64,000 bases of DNA from Pseudomonas sp. B21-015 (GCF_024749285.1 NZ_CP087196.1:2728001-2792000), one strand, 5' to 3'. Positions 40,046-49,891 are shown, counted from the first letter of the stretch. Notes: generated from the letters alone by a model not told the origin. A program made the numbers and translations.

Positions 40046-41068
40046 TCAAGAACGAGGGTCAAAGGCATCACGCAACGCCTCGCCAATGAACACCAATAAA
40101 GAAAGAATCAGCGCCAGGGTGAAAAACGCCGTCAGCCCCAGCCATGGTGCTTGCAGGTTCTGCTTGCCTTGACCGATCAATTCGCCCAGGGACGCGCTGC
40201 CGGCTGGCATGCCGAAGCCGAGGAAGTCCAATGCGGTGAGGGTGGAAATCGCCCCGGTCAGGATGAACGGCAGATAACTCAGGGTGGCGTTCATCGCATT
40301 GGGCAGAATGTGCCGCACGATCACCTTGCGGTCGGTCAGGCCCAGCGCGCGGGCGGCCTTGACGTATTCGAGGTTTCGCCCGCGCAGGAACTCGGCGCGC
40401 ACCACGTCCACCAGGGCCAGCCAGGAAAACAGCGCCATGATCCCCAGCAGCCACCAGAAATTCGGCTCGACGAAGCCCGACAGAATGATCAGCAGGTACA
40501 GCACCGGCAACCCGGACCAGACCTCCAGCAAGCGCTGACCGAGCAGGTCGACCCAGCCGCCGTAATAGCCTTGCAGGGCACCGGCGGCGATGCCGATCAA
40601 CGCGCTGATAAAGGTCAGTGCCAGCGCGAACAGGATCGACACCCGCGCCCCGAAAATCACCCGGGCCAGCACGTCCCGGGCCTGATCGTCGGTACCCAGC
40701 CAGTTGACCTTCGACGGCGGGCTCGGCGCCGGTTGATTGAGGTCGTAGTTGGGCGTGTCGTCGCTGAACGGGATCGGCGCAAACAGCATCCAGCCGCCAT
40801 CCTTGTGAATCAGCTTCTGCACGTAATCGCTGCGGTAGTCGGCCTGAAAGGGCAGTTGCCCGCCAAACTCCTGCTCGGTGTGGCGTTTGAGCGCCGGGAA
40901 GTACAACGAGCCCTGGTAGCTGACCATCAGCGGTTTGTCGTTGGCGATCAGCTCGCCGCCCAGGGTCAGCAGGAACAGGCCGACAAACAACCACAGCGAC
41001 CACCAGCCCCGGCGGTTTTTCTTGAAGCGTTCGAAGCGGCGACGGCCCAGTGGCGAGAGCTTGAACAT
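40046..41068 (-). CDS. yejE: Peptide ABC importer permease YejE
   Basis: A 340-residue inner-membrane permease of the DppC/OppC type with a long periplasmic loop after the first membrane helix, typical of YejE, and a GTDDQARDVLARVIFGARVS block. Its ATG shares a base with the yejB stop (TGATG), so the two are coupled. Confidence 0.9.
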   Translation of the reverse strand: MFKLSPLGRRRFERFKKNRRGWWSLWLFVGLFLLTLGGELIANDKPLMVSYQGSLYFPALKRHTEQEFGGQLPFQADYRSDYVQKLIHKDGGWMLFAPIPFSDDTPNYDLNQPAPSPPSKVNWLGTDDQARDVLARVIFGARVSILFALALTFISALIGIAAGALQGYYGGWVDLLGQRLLEVWSGLPVLYLLIILSGFVEPNFWWLLGIMALFSWLALVDVVRAEFLRGRNLEYVKAARALGLTDRKVIVRHILPNAMNATLSYLPFILTGAISTLTALDFLGFGMPAGSASLGELIGQGKQNLQAPWLGLTAFFTLALILSLLVFIGEALRDAFDPRS

Positions 41069-42129
41069 CAGGCATTCCTCGCGGCGAAGTCGATACGCGG
41101 ATCGACCAGGGTGTAGCAGAGGTCACCGATGATTTTTATCAGCAGGCCGAACAAGGTGAAGATGAACAGCGAGCCGAATACCACCGGATAGTCCCGTGAT
41201 ACAGCGGCTTCGTAACTCATGCGGCCCAGGCCATCGAGGGAAAAAATCACTTCGATCAGCAGCGACCCGGCGAAAAATACGCTGATGAAGGCCTGCGGAA
41301 TTCCCGACACCACCAGCAGCATCGCGTTGCGAAACACATGGCCGTAAAGCACTCGGCGTTCACTCAACCCCTTGGCGCGGGCAGTGACCACGTACTGGCA
41401 AGTGATTTCATTGAGGAAGGAGTTTTTGGTGAGGATGGTCAGGGTGGCGAAACCGCCGATCACCAGCGCCGTCACCGGCAACACCAGGTGCCAGAAGTAA
41501 TCGGCGATTTTGCCCACCGTCGACAGCGACTCGAAGTTGTCCGAGACCAGGCCGCGCACCGGGAACCAGTTCAATGAGGTGCCACCAGCGAAAACCACGA
41601 TCAGGAACATCGCGAACAGGAACGCCGGCATGGCGTAACCGATGATGATCGCGGTGCTGCTCCAGATGTCGAAATGACTGCCGTGGTGCACGGCCTTGCG
41701 GATGCCCAGCGGAATCGACACCAAATAAGTGATCAACGTCGCCCAGAGCCCGAGGGAAATGGTCACCGGCATTTTTTCCAGGATCAGGTCGGTGACCGTG
41801 GCGCCGCGGAAAAAGCTCTTGCCGAAATCGAGATGGGCGTAGCTCTTGAGCATCAGCCACAGGCGTTCCGGCGCCGGCTTGTCGAAGCCGTATTGCTTTT
41901 CGATCTCCTTGATCAGCTGCGGATCAAGCCCGCGGCTGGCCCGTGAGCTGCCGTGCATTGTCTCGCTGGAACCGCCGCCGACCCCCGCGCCGCCGATGCC
42001 TTGCAGCTTCGCGATAGCCTGTTCCACCGGGCCACCGGGCGCCGCCTGGACAATGACGAAATTGACCAGAAGAATGATCACCAGCGTCGGAATGATCAGC
42101 AGCAAACGCCGCAGTATGTAAGCCCACAT
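41068..42129 (-). CDS. yejB: Peptide ABC importer permease YejB
   Basis: A 353-residue DppB/OppB-type permease starting [19 protein letters not shown]. It carries the extended glycine-rich insert ([13 protein letters not shown], about residues 45-57) seen in YejB. ATG at 42129 overlaps the yejA stop. Confidence 0.9.
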   Translation of the reverse strand: MWAYILRRLLLIIPTLVIILLVNFVIVQAAPGGPVEQAIAKLQGIGGAGVGGGSSETMHGSSRASRGLDPQLIKEIEKQYGFDKPAPERLWLMLKSYAHLDFGKSFFRGATVTDLILEKMPVTISLGLWATLITYLVSIPLGIRKAVHHGSHFDIWSSTAIIIGYAMPAFLFAMFLIVVFAGGTSLNWFPVRGLVSDNFESLSTVGKIADYFWHLVLPVTALVIGGFATLTILTKNSFLNEITCQYVVTARAKGLSERRVLYGHVFRNAMLLVVSGIPQAFISVFFAGSLLIEVIFSLDGLGRMSYEAAVSRDYPVVFGSLFIFTLFGLLIKIIGDLCYTLVDPRIDFAARNA

Positions 42130-43997
42130 CAGTGCGGCCCTCCGGGTTTGCCGCGCTTGATGAGTTCGGCGGTCATCTGTTCGTTGGTCAGGGGTGTGGA
42201 ACTGACTTCCCACCAACTCTCGATGGCTTCGTCATTGCTCGCTTGCACAGCGGGAATGCCGAAGCGGTTCCACCACAGGGTCGAACTGCCTGGCGGGTAA
42301 TAGTTGGGAATCCAATAGAAGTTCCATTGCAGAACACGGTCCAGGGCATGTGCGTAGCGCAGCATGTCGGCCTGGGTGTTGGCCCGAACCAGGCCGTTGA
42401 TCAACGTATCGACCGCCGGATTCTTCAGCGCCATGTAGTTGTTGGAACCCGGATCGTTGGCCGCCGCCGAGCCAAAGTAGTTGTACAGCTCGTTACCCGG
42501 CGAGTTGGTGACCGGGTAGCCGGTGACGATCATGTCGTAATCCCGGGACATCAGGCGGTTGACGTACTGGGAGGCGTCGATGTGGCGAATGTTCAGGTCG
42601 ATGCCGATTTGTTTCAGGGTGCGCTTATAAGGCAGCAGCAATCGGTCCATGCCGTTCTGGCTGATCAGGAAGGTGAAGCTCAGCGGTTGACCTTCGGCAT
42701 TGACCAGTTGATCGCCATCGGGTTTCCAGCCCGCCTGTTCGAGCAAGTCCAGGGCTTGCAACTGTTTGTCGCGAATCACGCCGCTACCGTCGGTTTTCGG
42801 TGCTTCGAAGACCTGGGTGAAGACTTCGTCGGGGATCTGCCCGCGCAGCGGTTCGAGAATCGCCCGTTCACCCGCGTCGGGCAGTTGTCGGGCGGCGAGG
42901 TCGGTGTTGGAAAAGAAGCTCTGCTGGCGGATGTACAGGTTGCGCATCATTTGCCGGTTGCTCCACTCGAAATCCCAGAGCATGGCCAGGGCCTGGCGCA
43001 CACGGCGGTCCTGAAACATCGGGTTTTGCAGGTTGAACACAAAGCCCTGAGACGATTGCGGTGCCTCTTTGGCCAGGTGGGCCTTTTGCAGGCGACCGTC
43101 GCTCAGGGCCGGGCTCTCGTAACCAATGGAGTAGGCGGTGGCGGAGAATTCGCGGTTGTAGTCATAGGCACCGCCACGCAGCACCTGACGGGCGACGTCG
43201 GTGTCGCCGAAGTACTCGATGCTGAAATGATCGAAGTTGTAGAGGCCACGGCTGACCGGTAAATCCCTGGCCCACCAGTCGGCGTTACGCTCGAAGGTGA
43301 TGCTGCGCCCGGAGTCGACCTTGCTCACCCTGTATGGCCCGCTGCCCAGTGGCGGTTCGTAACCGCCACCATTGGCGAAGTCGCGGGTCTTCCACCAGTG
43401 TTCGGGAAATACCGGCAAGGTGGCGATGTCGAGGGGCAGGGTGCGGTTTTCATTGCTTTTGAAGTCGAAGCGAATGGTTCGCGGCGACTCCACTTCGACG
43501 CCTTTGACGTCGGCGAATTGCGTGCGATAACGCAGGCTGCCCTGGGTCATCAGCAAGTTGAAGGTGTAGCGCACGTCTTCGGCCGTGATGGGCTTGCCGT
43601 CGGCGAAACGGGCGTTCGGGTTCAGGTAGAAACGCAGAGACAAACCGTCGTCGGAACGCTCCATCTGTTGCGCCACCAGGCCGTACACGGTGTAGGGTTC
43701 GTCCAGCGAACGCAGGGCCAGGGGCGAGTAGATCAAGCCGTCGATCTGCGTGACACCAATGCCTTTGTCGATGTACGGCAGGACATGGTCGAAATGACCG
43801 ATTTCCAGCGCTGAGCGACGCATCGTGCCACCCTTCGGCGCTTGCGGGTTGGTGTAGGCGAAATGACTGAAGCCGGCGGGATACTTCGCCGGTTCACCGT
43901 ATACGGTCAACGCCTGTTGCGGTGCAGCATTCACACCGGCGGCGCCCAACAACAGGGCCGCGGCAGTGAACAACCAAGTGGGGAAAGCCAGTCGCAT
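42129..43997 (-). CDS. yejA: Peptide ABC importer periplasmic binding protein YejA
   Basis: A 622-residue family 5 solute-binding protein with a signal peptide (cleavage after VNA, about residue 24). YejABEF takes up oligopeptides, including microcin C in E. coli; the related NppABCD system of P. aeruginosa imports peptidyl-nucleoside antibiotics. ATG at 43997; the longer frame adds sequence with no export function. First gene of the minus-strand operon. Confidence 0.88.
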   Translation of the reverse strand: MRLAFPTWLFTAAALLLGAAGVNAAPQQALTVYGEPAKYPAGFSHFAYTNPQAPKGGTMRRSALEIGHFDHVLPYIDKGIGVTQIDGLIYSPLALRSLDEPYTVYGLVAQQMERSDDGLSLRFYLNPNARFADGKPITAEDVRYTFNLLMTQGSLRYRTQFADVKGVEVESPRTIRFDFKSNENRTLPLDIATLPVFPEHWWKTRDFANGGGYEPPLGSGPYRVSKVDSGRSITFERNADWWARDLPVSRGLYNFDHFSIEYFGDTDVARQVLRGGAYDYNREFSATAYSIGYESPALSDGRLQKAHLAKEAPQSSQGFVFNLQNPMFQDRRVRQALAMLWDFEWSNRQMMRNLYIRQQSFFSNTDLAARQLPDAGERAILEPLRGQIPDEVFTQVFEAPKTDGSGVIRDKQLQALDLLEQAGWKPDGDQLVNAEGQPLSFTFLISQNGMDRLLLPYKRTLKQIGIDLNIRHIDASQYVNRLMSRDYDMIVTGYPVTNSPGNELYNYFGSAAANDPGSNNYMALKNPAVDTLINGLVRANTQADMLRYAHALDRVLQWNFYWIPNYYPPGSSTLWWNRFGIPAVQASNDEAIESWWEVSSTPLTNEQMTAELIKRGKPGGPH

Positions 43998-44080
43998 TGT
44001 CAGCCTTATAGCCGGATGATCGATAAGCACAATTTGTACGCTAGCGGCGCGTCCCTCGCCAGCCGTATCACGTAACGAAA

Positions 44081-44114
44081 ACACAACGGCCCACCAAAAG
44101 GCGGGCCGTTGTGT
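44081..44114 (-). terminator. Terminator after ppiC
   Basis: Perfect 12-bp stem (44081-44092 with 44103-44114, GGGCCGTTGTGT arm) followed on the minus strand by TTTTCGTT. It separates the PpiC gene from yejA. Confidence 0.85.
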
Positions 44115-44132
44115 AGAAAACTCAAGGGTCGA

Positions 44133-44414
44133 TCAGTCCTGACGGCTGGTCACTTCCAGCAGGTGGTAACCGAACTGGGTCTTGACCGGGCCTTGCACCA
44201 CGTTGATCGGTGCGCTGAAGACCACGGTGTCGAATTCCTTGACCATCTGGCCTGGGCCGAACGAACCCAGGTCACCGCCCTGGCGGCTGGACGGGCAGGT
44301 GGAGTTGGCTTTGGCGATTTCGGCGAAATCGGCGCCGGCTTCGATCTGGGCCTTGAGTTCGTTGCACTTGGCTTCGGTGGCAACCAGGATGTGACGGGCA
44401 GTGGCTTTGGCCAT
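44133..44414 (-). CDS. ppiC: PpiC-type peptidyl-prolyl isomerase (parvulin)
   Basis: A 93-residue cytoplasmic parvulin starting MAKATARHILV, with NSTCPSSRQGGDLGSFGPGQ and TQFGYHLLEV. It is closer to E. coli PpiC than is the paralogue at 21003. Monocistronic, with its own terminator. Confidence 0.92.
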   Translation of the reverse strand: MAKATARHILVATEAKCNELKAQIEAGADFAEIAKANSTCPSSRQGGDLGSFGPGQMVKEFDTVVFSAPINVVQGPVKTQFGYHLLEVTSRQD

Positions 44415-44512
44415 GGGAAAATACTCCATTCAATGTTCAGTAAAGTGCGGAGCCTACCGGATTCAGTGGGCTATTTCTCTCTCAAAGTTTCGTCCGGCTT
44501 TTATGGCATGGC

Positions 44513-45394
44513 TTAAAGGCCGGCATTCCTCAAGCGTTCGGCATGCTGCACATACAGGGCGATCGGGTCGATACCCTTGCGCACCTGACCGGTTGTCTGG
44601 CAGAGGCTCTCCAGATGGTCGAGTGGATAGTCCGAACGGATCACTTTACCCAGATGGGAGCTGAACCGGCCGACCATGCCGTCATTCTGCTCGGCTTCGG
44701 TGGTGAAATAGTGGGAAAAGGCCCGGAGGAACCCGTGCAGCGGATGGAGTGCATTGAGCCCCTCGTCGAGGATGTTTCCCGGCAGGGTGCCGCTCCAGGA
44801 ATAGTAGCGCACGCCGTTAACCAGTTCGCGACCCTTGCCCCCCCAGGTTTTCGGCAACCCTTGAGGGTATTTGTCGTTGAATGCGCCGACGCCTTCGGTA
44901 GTCATTGTATTGAGCGCGGCGATGGCGTTCTGCGGCAGGTGCCGGTTGCCACTGAGCAACGACAGGAAGTCGGCGAACAAAGTAGCCACCGCTCCGGCGA
45001 CATGTTCTGGCAGGCGTCCGGGGGTCAGTGCCTTGCGCAGGAAGTCGGCCAGTTCCGAGCCATGATTCGGCCCGCTGACCGATGTCACTGAAGCGACCGC
45101 CTCTGGCGCCAGCGCCCCCGCATAACGTGCAGCCAGTGCGCCCTGGCTGTGACCGATCAGGTTGACTTTTTCTGCACCGGTTCCTTGCAGTACCCGCTCG
45201 ATCTGCGCCAACAGTTGTTCGCCGCGGGTTTCATTGCTGTGGGTAGCCGACAGGTGCGGGATGAAAACCCTTGCACCAGCGTTTCTCAGGGCCAGTTTGA
45301 CGTCATGGAACAGTTCCAGATTACCAATGCGATCGAAGCCGAAGAGCCCGTGGACCAGCAGGATCGGATAGTGAGTGTTTGCATTCCGTAGCAT
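44513..45394 (-). CDS. Triacylglycerol lipase, family I-like
   Basis: A 293-residue alpha/beta hydrolase close to Pseudomonas family I lipases: oxyanion loop YPILLVHGLFGFD, nucleophile elbow GHSQG (Ser about 82), and likely Asp/His partners in NDGMVGRFSSHLG and LDHLE. Unlike LipA of P. aeruginosa it lacks a signal peptide, and no lipase foldase gene is adjacent. The second ATG (45394) has better ribosome-site spacing than the one at 45400. Confidence 0.8.
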   Translation of the reverse strand: MLRNANTHYPILLVHGLFGFDRIGNLELFHDVKLALRNAGARVFIPHLSATHSNETRGEQLLAQIERVLQGTGAEKVNLIGHSQGALAARYAGALAPEAVASVTSVSGPNHGSELADFLRKALTPGRLPEHVAGAVATLFADFLSLLSGNRHLPQNAIAALNTMTTEGVGAFNDKYPQGLPKTWGGKGRELVNGVRYYSWSGTLPGNILDEGLNALHPLHGFLRAFSHYFTTEAEQNDGMVGRFSSHLGKVIRSDYPLDHLESLCQTTGQVRKGIDPIALYVQHAERLRNAGL

Positions 45395-45733
45395 GTGCAT
45401 TCCTTTTTCGCAGTAGGTCAGGTGTGTGCTTAAGGGCGCACTCTAAAGCACACCAGCCGCCCGGTGATGTATGAAAAAGCCGCTGTAACCTGATGAAAAC
45501 GGAATAGAAATGGTGCGAAAGTTCGGATGAACATGAGGTCTTGGTCGGAATATCTGGACATCTTTTTAGCGATGACTGGACGCTTCTTCGTAATGACCTA
45601 CTTATGAAACGTCTTTTTTCCGTACAAACCGACGCGATTGTCCGGCATCGCGGATTAACGCCGTGGGTTTCAATGGGCTTTGTTCGATGCCGACCTTCAA
45701 GGCGGCATTTATTCCAGGGACTGGAGCGTGTGA
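45395..45733. other. Intergenic region, nothing recognisable
   Basis: A 339-base gap between divergent genes, with somewhat lower GC than its surroundings. It should hold two promoters, but no convincing operator, RNA or short gene was seen. Confidence 0.5.
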
Positions 45734-46786
45734 ATGACTTTTTATGAAGCGGATAGCCTCAATGTTGTAGAGCAATGCATGGCGGCACCACAGCTGGAGC
45801 AGGCGGATAACTCGGTGCTCGATCCGTCGGAAAGTAAAGCCATCGTCACCGTTGCGCCTTACCCGTATATGGCCTGCGGAGACAAACTGGAAATGTTCTG
45901 GTCAGGTATTGATGCAGAGGGGGTTGCGTATTGGCACGACGTGTCGCGTTTCGTCAGCGAAACTCAGGTGGGCAGGGCGGTGGTCTTTCGCGTATCGGGT
46001 GAACACATTGCCGCACTGGATGGAGGATCGCTCGAGGTTTACTACAGGCTCTACAGTGCGCTCCTTTGTGAGCCAGTGGAGTCCGAGCGTTTACACCTGT
46101 ATGTCGGTGATGCACGGCCAGATTTGCTGCCTGCGATTGTGGACGATGCAGTGGGCGGCACGCTCGACCCGGGCAGGGTCGCCGAGGGCGCGAGCATAAC
46201 GATCAGACGGTATGCCCGGATGGCGGCTGGAGATCGGGTCTTGCTGTCTTGGGCAGGGGGTACGCCACAAGCGAGCTTCAATGACGCATTGACAGTCGAA
46301 TCCTTTGCAATAGAAGGCGAACTGTCGTTCTGGATACCTCCCGACTGTATTGCACCCAATCTCGGGGCAGTTGTTACGGTCAGCTATTGCGTCGAGCAGA
46401 AGGGGCAAACATCACGTTTCTCTGAACCTGCGAAGCTGTTGATCGGCCCTCTGGAACGAGGACCGCTTTTGCCACCCTCCGTGCTGGAAGCCGATGAGGG
46501 TTGGCTGGAGCTGCAAGATGCGATCGATGGTGTCCCCGTCGTGATCGACAATGTCCAGGCCGAAGAGGGCGAACTGGTCTACCTGAAGTGTGACGGCGAG
46601 CATTTCAGTCACCGCGATGAACGTGAGGTTTTCAGGGAAATGGCCGGCCAACCGTTGGTGTTTGTCGTTCCCTACAGGTTCTGGCGCGAGCATCGGGACT
46701 TGACGGTCCGAATAGCCTATTCAGTCGAACGTCTCGACGATGTGAGCCAGCAGTCCGAAGTCACGTTAGTGCGAGTGCAGTCGTAA
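45734..46786 (+). CDS. Three-repeat beta-domain protein related to the 31488 product
   Basis: 350 residues, unrecognised as a named family. About three copies of the ~115-residue domain found in the 1331-residue protein: starts near residues 18 (APQLEQADNSVLDP), 128 (LPAIVDDAVGGTLDPGRVAE) and 247 (LPPSVLEADEGWLEL). Each is followed by a motif like MAAGDRVLLSWAGG. No signal peptide and no RCC1 repeats. GGAG lies 7 bases before the ATG. It stands alone, 7 kb from its relatives. Confidence 0.65.
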   Translation: MTFYEADSLNVVEQCMAAPQLEQADNSVLDPSESKAIVTVAPYPYMACGDKLEMFWSGIDAEGVAYWHDVSRFVSETQVGRAVVFRVSGEHIAALDGGSLEVYYRLYSALLCEPVESERLHLYVGDARPDLLPAIVDDAVGGTLDPGRVAEGASITIRRYARMAAGDRVLLSWAGGTPQASFNDALTVESFAIEGELSFWIPPDCIAPNLGAVVTVSYCVEQKGQTSRFSEPAKLLIGPLERGPLLPPSVLEADEGWLELQDAIDGVPVVIDNVQAEEGELVYLKCDGEHFSHRDEREVFREMAGQPLVFVVPYRFWREHRDLTVRIAYSVERLDDVSQQSEVTLVRVQS

Positions 46787-46801
46787 ACTGATTTAACGTC
46801 A

Positions 46802-46840
46802 ACAGCCTTCCAGTTTTCTATTGAGAACTGGAAGGCTGTC
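46802..46840. terminator. Bidirectional terminator-like hairpin
   Basis: Stem ACAGCCTTCCAGTT / AACTGGAAGGCTGT around a short loop, between convergent genes. There is no long T run on either side, so efficiency is uncertain. Confidence 0.65.
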
Positions 46841-46845
46841 ATTGG

Positions 46846-47934
46846 TCATTTCGGCTGTTGAGTGCGGCGCTGCACACGGAGTTGTTCGGCGGCCTGCAGC
46901 AACAACTGTTCCGTCCCGCTCCAGCCAAGGCAGCCGTCCGTTACCGACACCCCGTAACGCAACGACGGGTTCAACGGCTGGCAGCCTTCGAACAGATGGC
47001 TCTCAATCATCATGCCAACCAGCGAGCGATCGCCTTGCAGGCGTTGTTCGAGTACGTCGTTGAACACGGCTGGCTGACGCAGCGGATCTTTACCGCTGTT
47101 GGCGTGGCTGCAGTCGACCATGATCCGCGCCGGGATCTTGAGTCTGGTCAAATCGCTTTGCACCTTGGCGACGCTGTCGCGGTCGTAGTTCGGGCCGTGA
47201 TGGCCGCCACGCAATACCAGGTGGGTGTCGGGGTTGCCCGGCGTCTGAATAATTGCAGGATGCCCCTGGCTATCGACACCGAAATGGCGATGCGGATGGG
47301 CGGCCGAGCGCATGGCATCGCTGGCGATAGCCACACCGCCATCGGTGCCGTTCTTGAACCCTACCGGCATGCACAGGCCGCTGGCCATTTCCCGGTGGAT
47401 TTGTGATTCGGTGGTACGGGCGCCAATCGCGACCCAGCTCAGCAGATCGTCAAAGTAGCCGGCGGCCATCGGTTGCAGCAGCTCGGTGGCAACGGGTAAA
47501 CCCAATTGGAGCATTTCGCGCATCAATTCGCGGGACAGCGTCAAACCGCCCGCCATGTCATCGCTGCCATCCAGATGCGGGTCGTAGGCCAGGCCTTTCC
47601 AGCCGACCGTGGTGCGGGGTTTTTCGACGTAGGCGCGCATCACCAGCAGCATCTCATCGCTGACTTGTGCAGACAGGTGGGCCAGGTTAGCGGCGTATTC
47701 GAGGGCTGAGCGGGGATCGTGAATCGAGCAGGGACCAACGATCACCAGCAGACGGGAATCCTCACCGTTGAGGATCGCGCGGACTGCCTGACGGTGGGCG
47801 GCGACTTGTTGGGTCAGGGCGTTGCTGAGTGGCAGTTGCTGTTTGAGTTGCAATGAGCTGGGCAGACGCAAGGTCAGCGCTTCATTGGCAGGGCTCAAGG
47901 TGGACAGCGGCAGAGCAGAGACGGACGAGTTCAT
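46846..47934 (-). CDS. 3-deoxy-7-phosphoheptulonate (DAHP) synthase, class I
   Basis: A 362-residue enzyme joining phosphoenolpyruvate and erythrose 4-phosphate, the first step of the shikimate pathway. Motifs include VIVGPCSIHDPRSALEYA, AYVEKPRTTVGWKGL and DCSHANSGKDP. The length fits the AroF/AroG/AroH class, but I cannot tell which aromatic amino acid inhibits it. ATG at 47934 chosen by family alignment. Upstream lie a 50-codon ORF, a strong terminator and an aromatic leader peptide, which suggests attenuation. Confidence 0.9.
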   Translation of the reverse strand: MNSSVSALPLSTLSPANEALTLRLPSSLQLKQQLPLSNALTQQVAAHRQAVRAILNGEDSRLLVIVGPCSIHDPRSALEYAANLAHLSAQVSDEMLLVMRAYVEKPRTTVGWKGLAYDPHLDGSDDMAGGLTLSRELMREMLQLGLPVATELLQPMAAGYFDDLLSWVAIGARTTESQIHREMASGLCMPVGFKNGTDGGVAIASDAMRSAAHPHRHFGVDSQGHPAIIQTPGNPDTHLVLRGGHHGPNYDRDSVAKVQSDLTRLKIPARIMVDCSHANSGKDPLRQPAVFNDVLEQRLQGDRSLVGMMIESHLFEGCQPLNPSLRYGVSVTDGCLGWSGTEQLLLQAAEQLRVQRRTQQPK

Positions 47935-47981
47935 ATTCGGGCTTCCTGGGCTGGCGGCGGGTTCGTCCCGCACGCTCGGCC

Positions 47982-48134
47982 CTACTGGGGTGTTCGACAA
48001 TTGGCCGGATTGGCTGCGTGTGTGTGCTTGCCACCTGTGGGTGACCGATCGGAGGCGGCAGGCTGTCCCGAGCGGAGGCTGGTAAATCGCCAGGCGGTAA
48101 AACTGTCGTAACGGTAATAAGTGGCGTAATTCAT
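47982..48134 (-). CDS. Small ORF (50 codons) between leader terminator and DAHP synthase
   Basis: Begins MNYATYYRYDSFTAWRFTSL, with eight aromatic residues in the first 17 (four are Tyr in the first nine). CCAGGAG lies 8 bases before the ATG. It ends 47 bases before the DAHP synthase start. It could be a second regulatory leader whose translation is sensitive to tyrosyl-tRNA, or merely a short translated spacer. No function is known to me. Confidence 0.5.
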   Translation of the reverse strand: MNYATYYRYDSFTAWRFTSLRSGQPAASDRSPTGGKHTHAANPANCRTPQ

Positions 48135-48183
48135 GTTCAAAACTCCTGGATGTCTGGTGTGACGCTAAAAATGTTCAGGGCTG

Positions 48184-48222
48184 AAAAAACAAAACCCCCG
48201 GTCGGGAGGCCGACCGGGGGTT
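48184..48222 (-). terminator. Attenuator-like terminator upstream of DAHP synthase
   Basis: Stem CCCCCGGTCGG / CCGACCGGGGG with a 4-base loop, followed on the minus strand by TTTTGTTTTTT. It lies between the leader peptide stop (48270) and the downstream ORFs, where an attenuator would be. Confidence 0.9.
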
Positions 48223-48269
48223 GAGAATTCTCTGGTGGCGACCCGTTTAAAGTGGGCGCCGTGTGGGTA

Positions 48270-48398
48270 TCAGGCGCGCCAGTGGCTAAACCAATACCCA
48301 AAATAAGAGCTGACCGAAGCACAAACGTCATTCGCCCGGGCAGCCGCAACCGAGCGCGGGGCGCTGGCGGTACGAAGCTGTGAGAGGGCGTTGAACAT
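48270..48398 (-). CDS. Aromatic-rich leader peptide of DAHP synthase
   Basis: A 42-residue ORF ending SYFGYWFSHWRA: six aromatic residues among eight (Y, F, Y, W, F, W), just before the stop and about 47 bases before the terminator stem. GGAG lies 8 bases before the ATG. GGGTAT within the aromatic codons can pair with ATACCC just past the stop, a likely pause hairpin. This is the classical design of transcription attenuation by charged aromatic tRNAs. Confidence 0.75.
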   Translation of the reverse strand: MFNALSQLRTASAPRSVAAARANDVCASVSSYFGYWFSHWRA

Positions 48399-48561
48399 GG
48401 TCTGTCTCCGATGAGTGAACCGAGCTTACTAGAGGCCGGTACGCGGATTCAATCAGAAAATGCTATCGATGATCATGGGCTTTTCTATCGCTTGAGTGCG
48501 TCGGGCGTTGTGACACACTTTGCGCTGCGCCCAACCACAACAACGTCACAAGGACGAAACC

Positions 48562-49320
48562 ATGACGACACTGACCATTGCCGCCGCTCAGTCGATCTCC
48601 ATCGCCGGTGATCTTGCCGCCAATATGGTCTGGCATCAGCGCTTCATGCAGGTTGCCGCGGAGCAGGGCGTGCAATTGCTGGTGTTTCCGGAACTGTCGC
48701 TGACCGGCTATGAGCGTGGTTTGGCGCAGGAGCTTGCCATCGCGCCAGACGCCAGGGTGCTGCAACCGCTGCGCGATTTCGCACGGGAAGTCGGTGTGAC
48801 CAGTGTCGTCGGAATGCCGATTCGTCTGTCGGAAGATTCGCCGGTATTGATCGGTGCTCTGGTATTGGGTGCCGATGGTTCGCTCGGAATTTACAGCAAG
48901 CAGCATTTGCACCCGGGCGAGGAGGCGGCGTTTGCCCCGGGAACGGGCGGTTCGACATTGACGATCGGCACCGATACCGTCGCGCTGGCGGTATGCGCCG
49001 ACTTTTCTCACGCCAGTCATGCGGCAGCAGCGGCACGGCAGGGCGCTGATCTTTATGCCGCGGGCGTGTTGATCACAGAAAACGGCTACGCTCCTGATAC
49101 CGCACTATTGCAAGGCTATGCCCGCACCCACTCGATGATGGTACTGATGGCCAACCATGGCGGCGCAACGGGTGGCTGGGAGTCGGCAAGGCGCAGTGCA
49201 ATCTGGGCTGCGGACGGGGCGCTGATTGCGGCAGCGCCGGGTACGGGGAACCTGATGGTCGTTGCTCGCCGCAATGTTGATGGCTGGAAGGGGCAAGTCG
49301 TGGCTGTCGCGGAGGCTTGA
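48562..49320 (+). CDS. Carbon-nitrogen hydrolase (nitrilase superfamily)
   Basis: A 252-residue amidase-type hydrolase with the Glu-Lys-Cys triad visible: FPELSLTGYE (Glu about 44), YSKQHLHPGE (Lys about 113) and VCADFSH (Cys about 144). Substrate unknown. The ATG at 48562 follows AGGACGAAACC. The next gene starts at the very next base after its stop, so the two are co-transcribed. Confidence 0.85.
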   Translation: MTTLTIAAAQSISIAGDLAANMVWHQRFMQVAAEQGVQLLVFPELSLTGYERGLAQELAIAPDARVLQPLRDFAREVGVTSVVGMPIRLSEDSPVLIGALVLGADGSLGIYSKQHLHPGEEAAFAPGTGGSTLTIGTDTVALAVCADFSHASHAAAAARQGADLYAAGVLITENGYAPDTALLQGYARTHSMMVLMANHGGATGGWESARRSAIWAADGALIAAAPGTGNLMVVARRNVDGWKGQVVAVAEA

Positions 49321-49764
49321 ATGGAGTTCGAATTGCGTCCGGCAACGTCTCGGGACCTGGACTTCGCTCGTAACCTGACTTGTCGAAATATGCTTCGCTA
49401 CTACATTCAACATGAACTGTTGTGGCTGGACGAAGCTTTCGATGTTGCCTGGGAGGGACGCGAAAACTGGCTGATTGTGCGTGATGACACGCTGATCGGT
49501 TATGTCAGCCTGAGTCGTGACGCCAGAGCCTTGTACATCCGCGAATTGCATTTACTTGAAGCGTACCAGGGGCAGGGCGCCGGTTCCTGGGTGATCGATC
49601 ATGTATTCGTCATGGCATGCAAGGAACGACGCCCGGCATTGCGTCTGACCGTCTTTGAAAATAATCCGGCAAAAATGCTTTACGAGAGAAAAGGCCTGAA
49701 GGTGGTCGGCAAAGACGAGTGTTTCCTGAGAATGCAGCGTGATATCAATGAACTGCATCGCTGA
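49321..49764 (+). CDS. GNAT-family acetyltransferase
   Basis: A 147-residue GCN5-related N-acetyltransferase with acetyl-CoA-binding loop YQGQGAGSWVIDHV (about residues 80-95) and C-terminal LTVFENNPAKMLYERKGL, as in RimI/YjaB-type enzymes. Its substrate is unknown. Immediately downstream of the nitrilase-family gene. Confidence 0.85.
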   Translation: MEFELRPATSRDLDFARNLTCRNMLRYYIQHELLWLDEAFDVAWEGRENWLIVRDDTLIGYVSLSRDARALYIRELHLLEAYQGQGAGSWVIDHVFVMACKERRPALRLTVFENNPAKMLYERKGLKVVGKDECFLRMQRDINELHR

Positions 49765-49891
49765 AACACATAGGTGGCAAGCCTCGCAAGAAGAATTGAC
49801 ACTTTTTATATGCTGCTTTCCGCTAGGTCTGCCAGTCGCTTTTTGCTAAGGTGTCCGGCAACCCAATAAGACCAAATCGCGAGGTGTCTGC

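Noticed and set aside
45541..45747. 68-codon frame between the lipase and beta-domain genes
   Set aside because: It overlaps the well-supported start at 45734 and lacks coding character.
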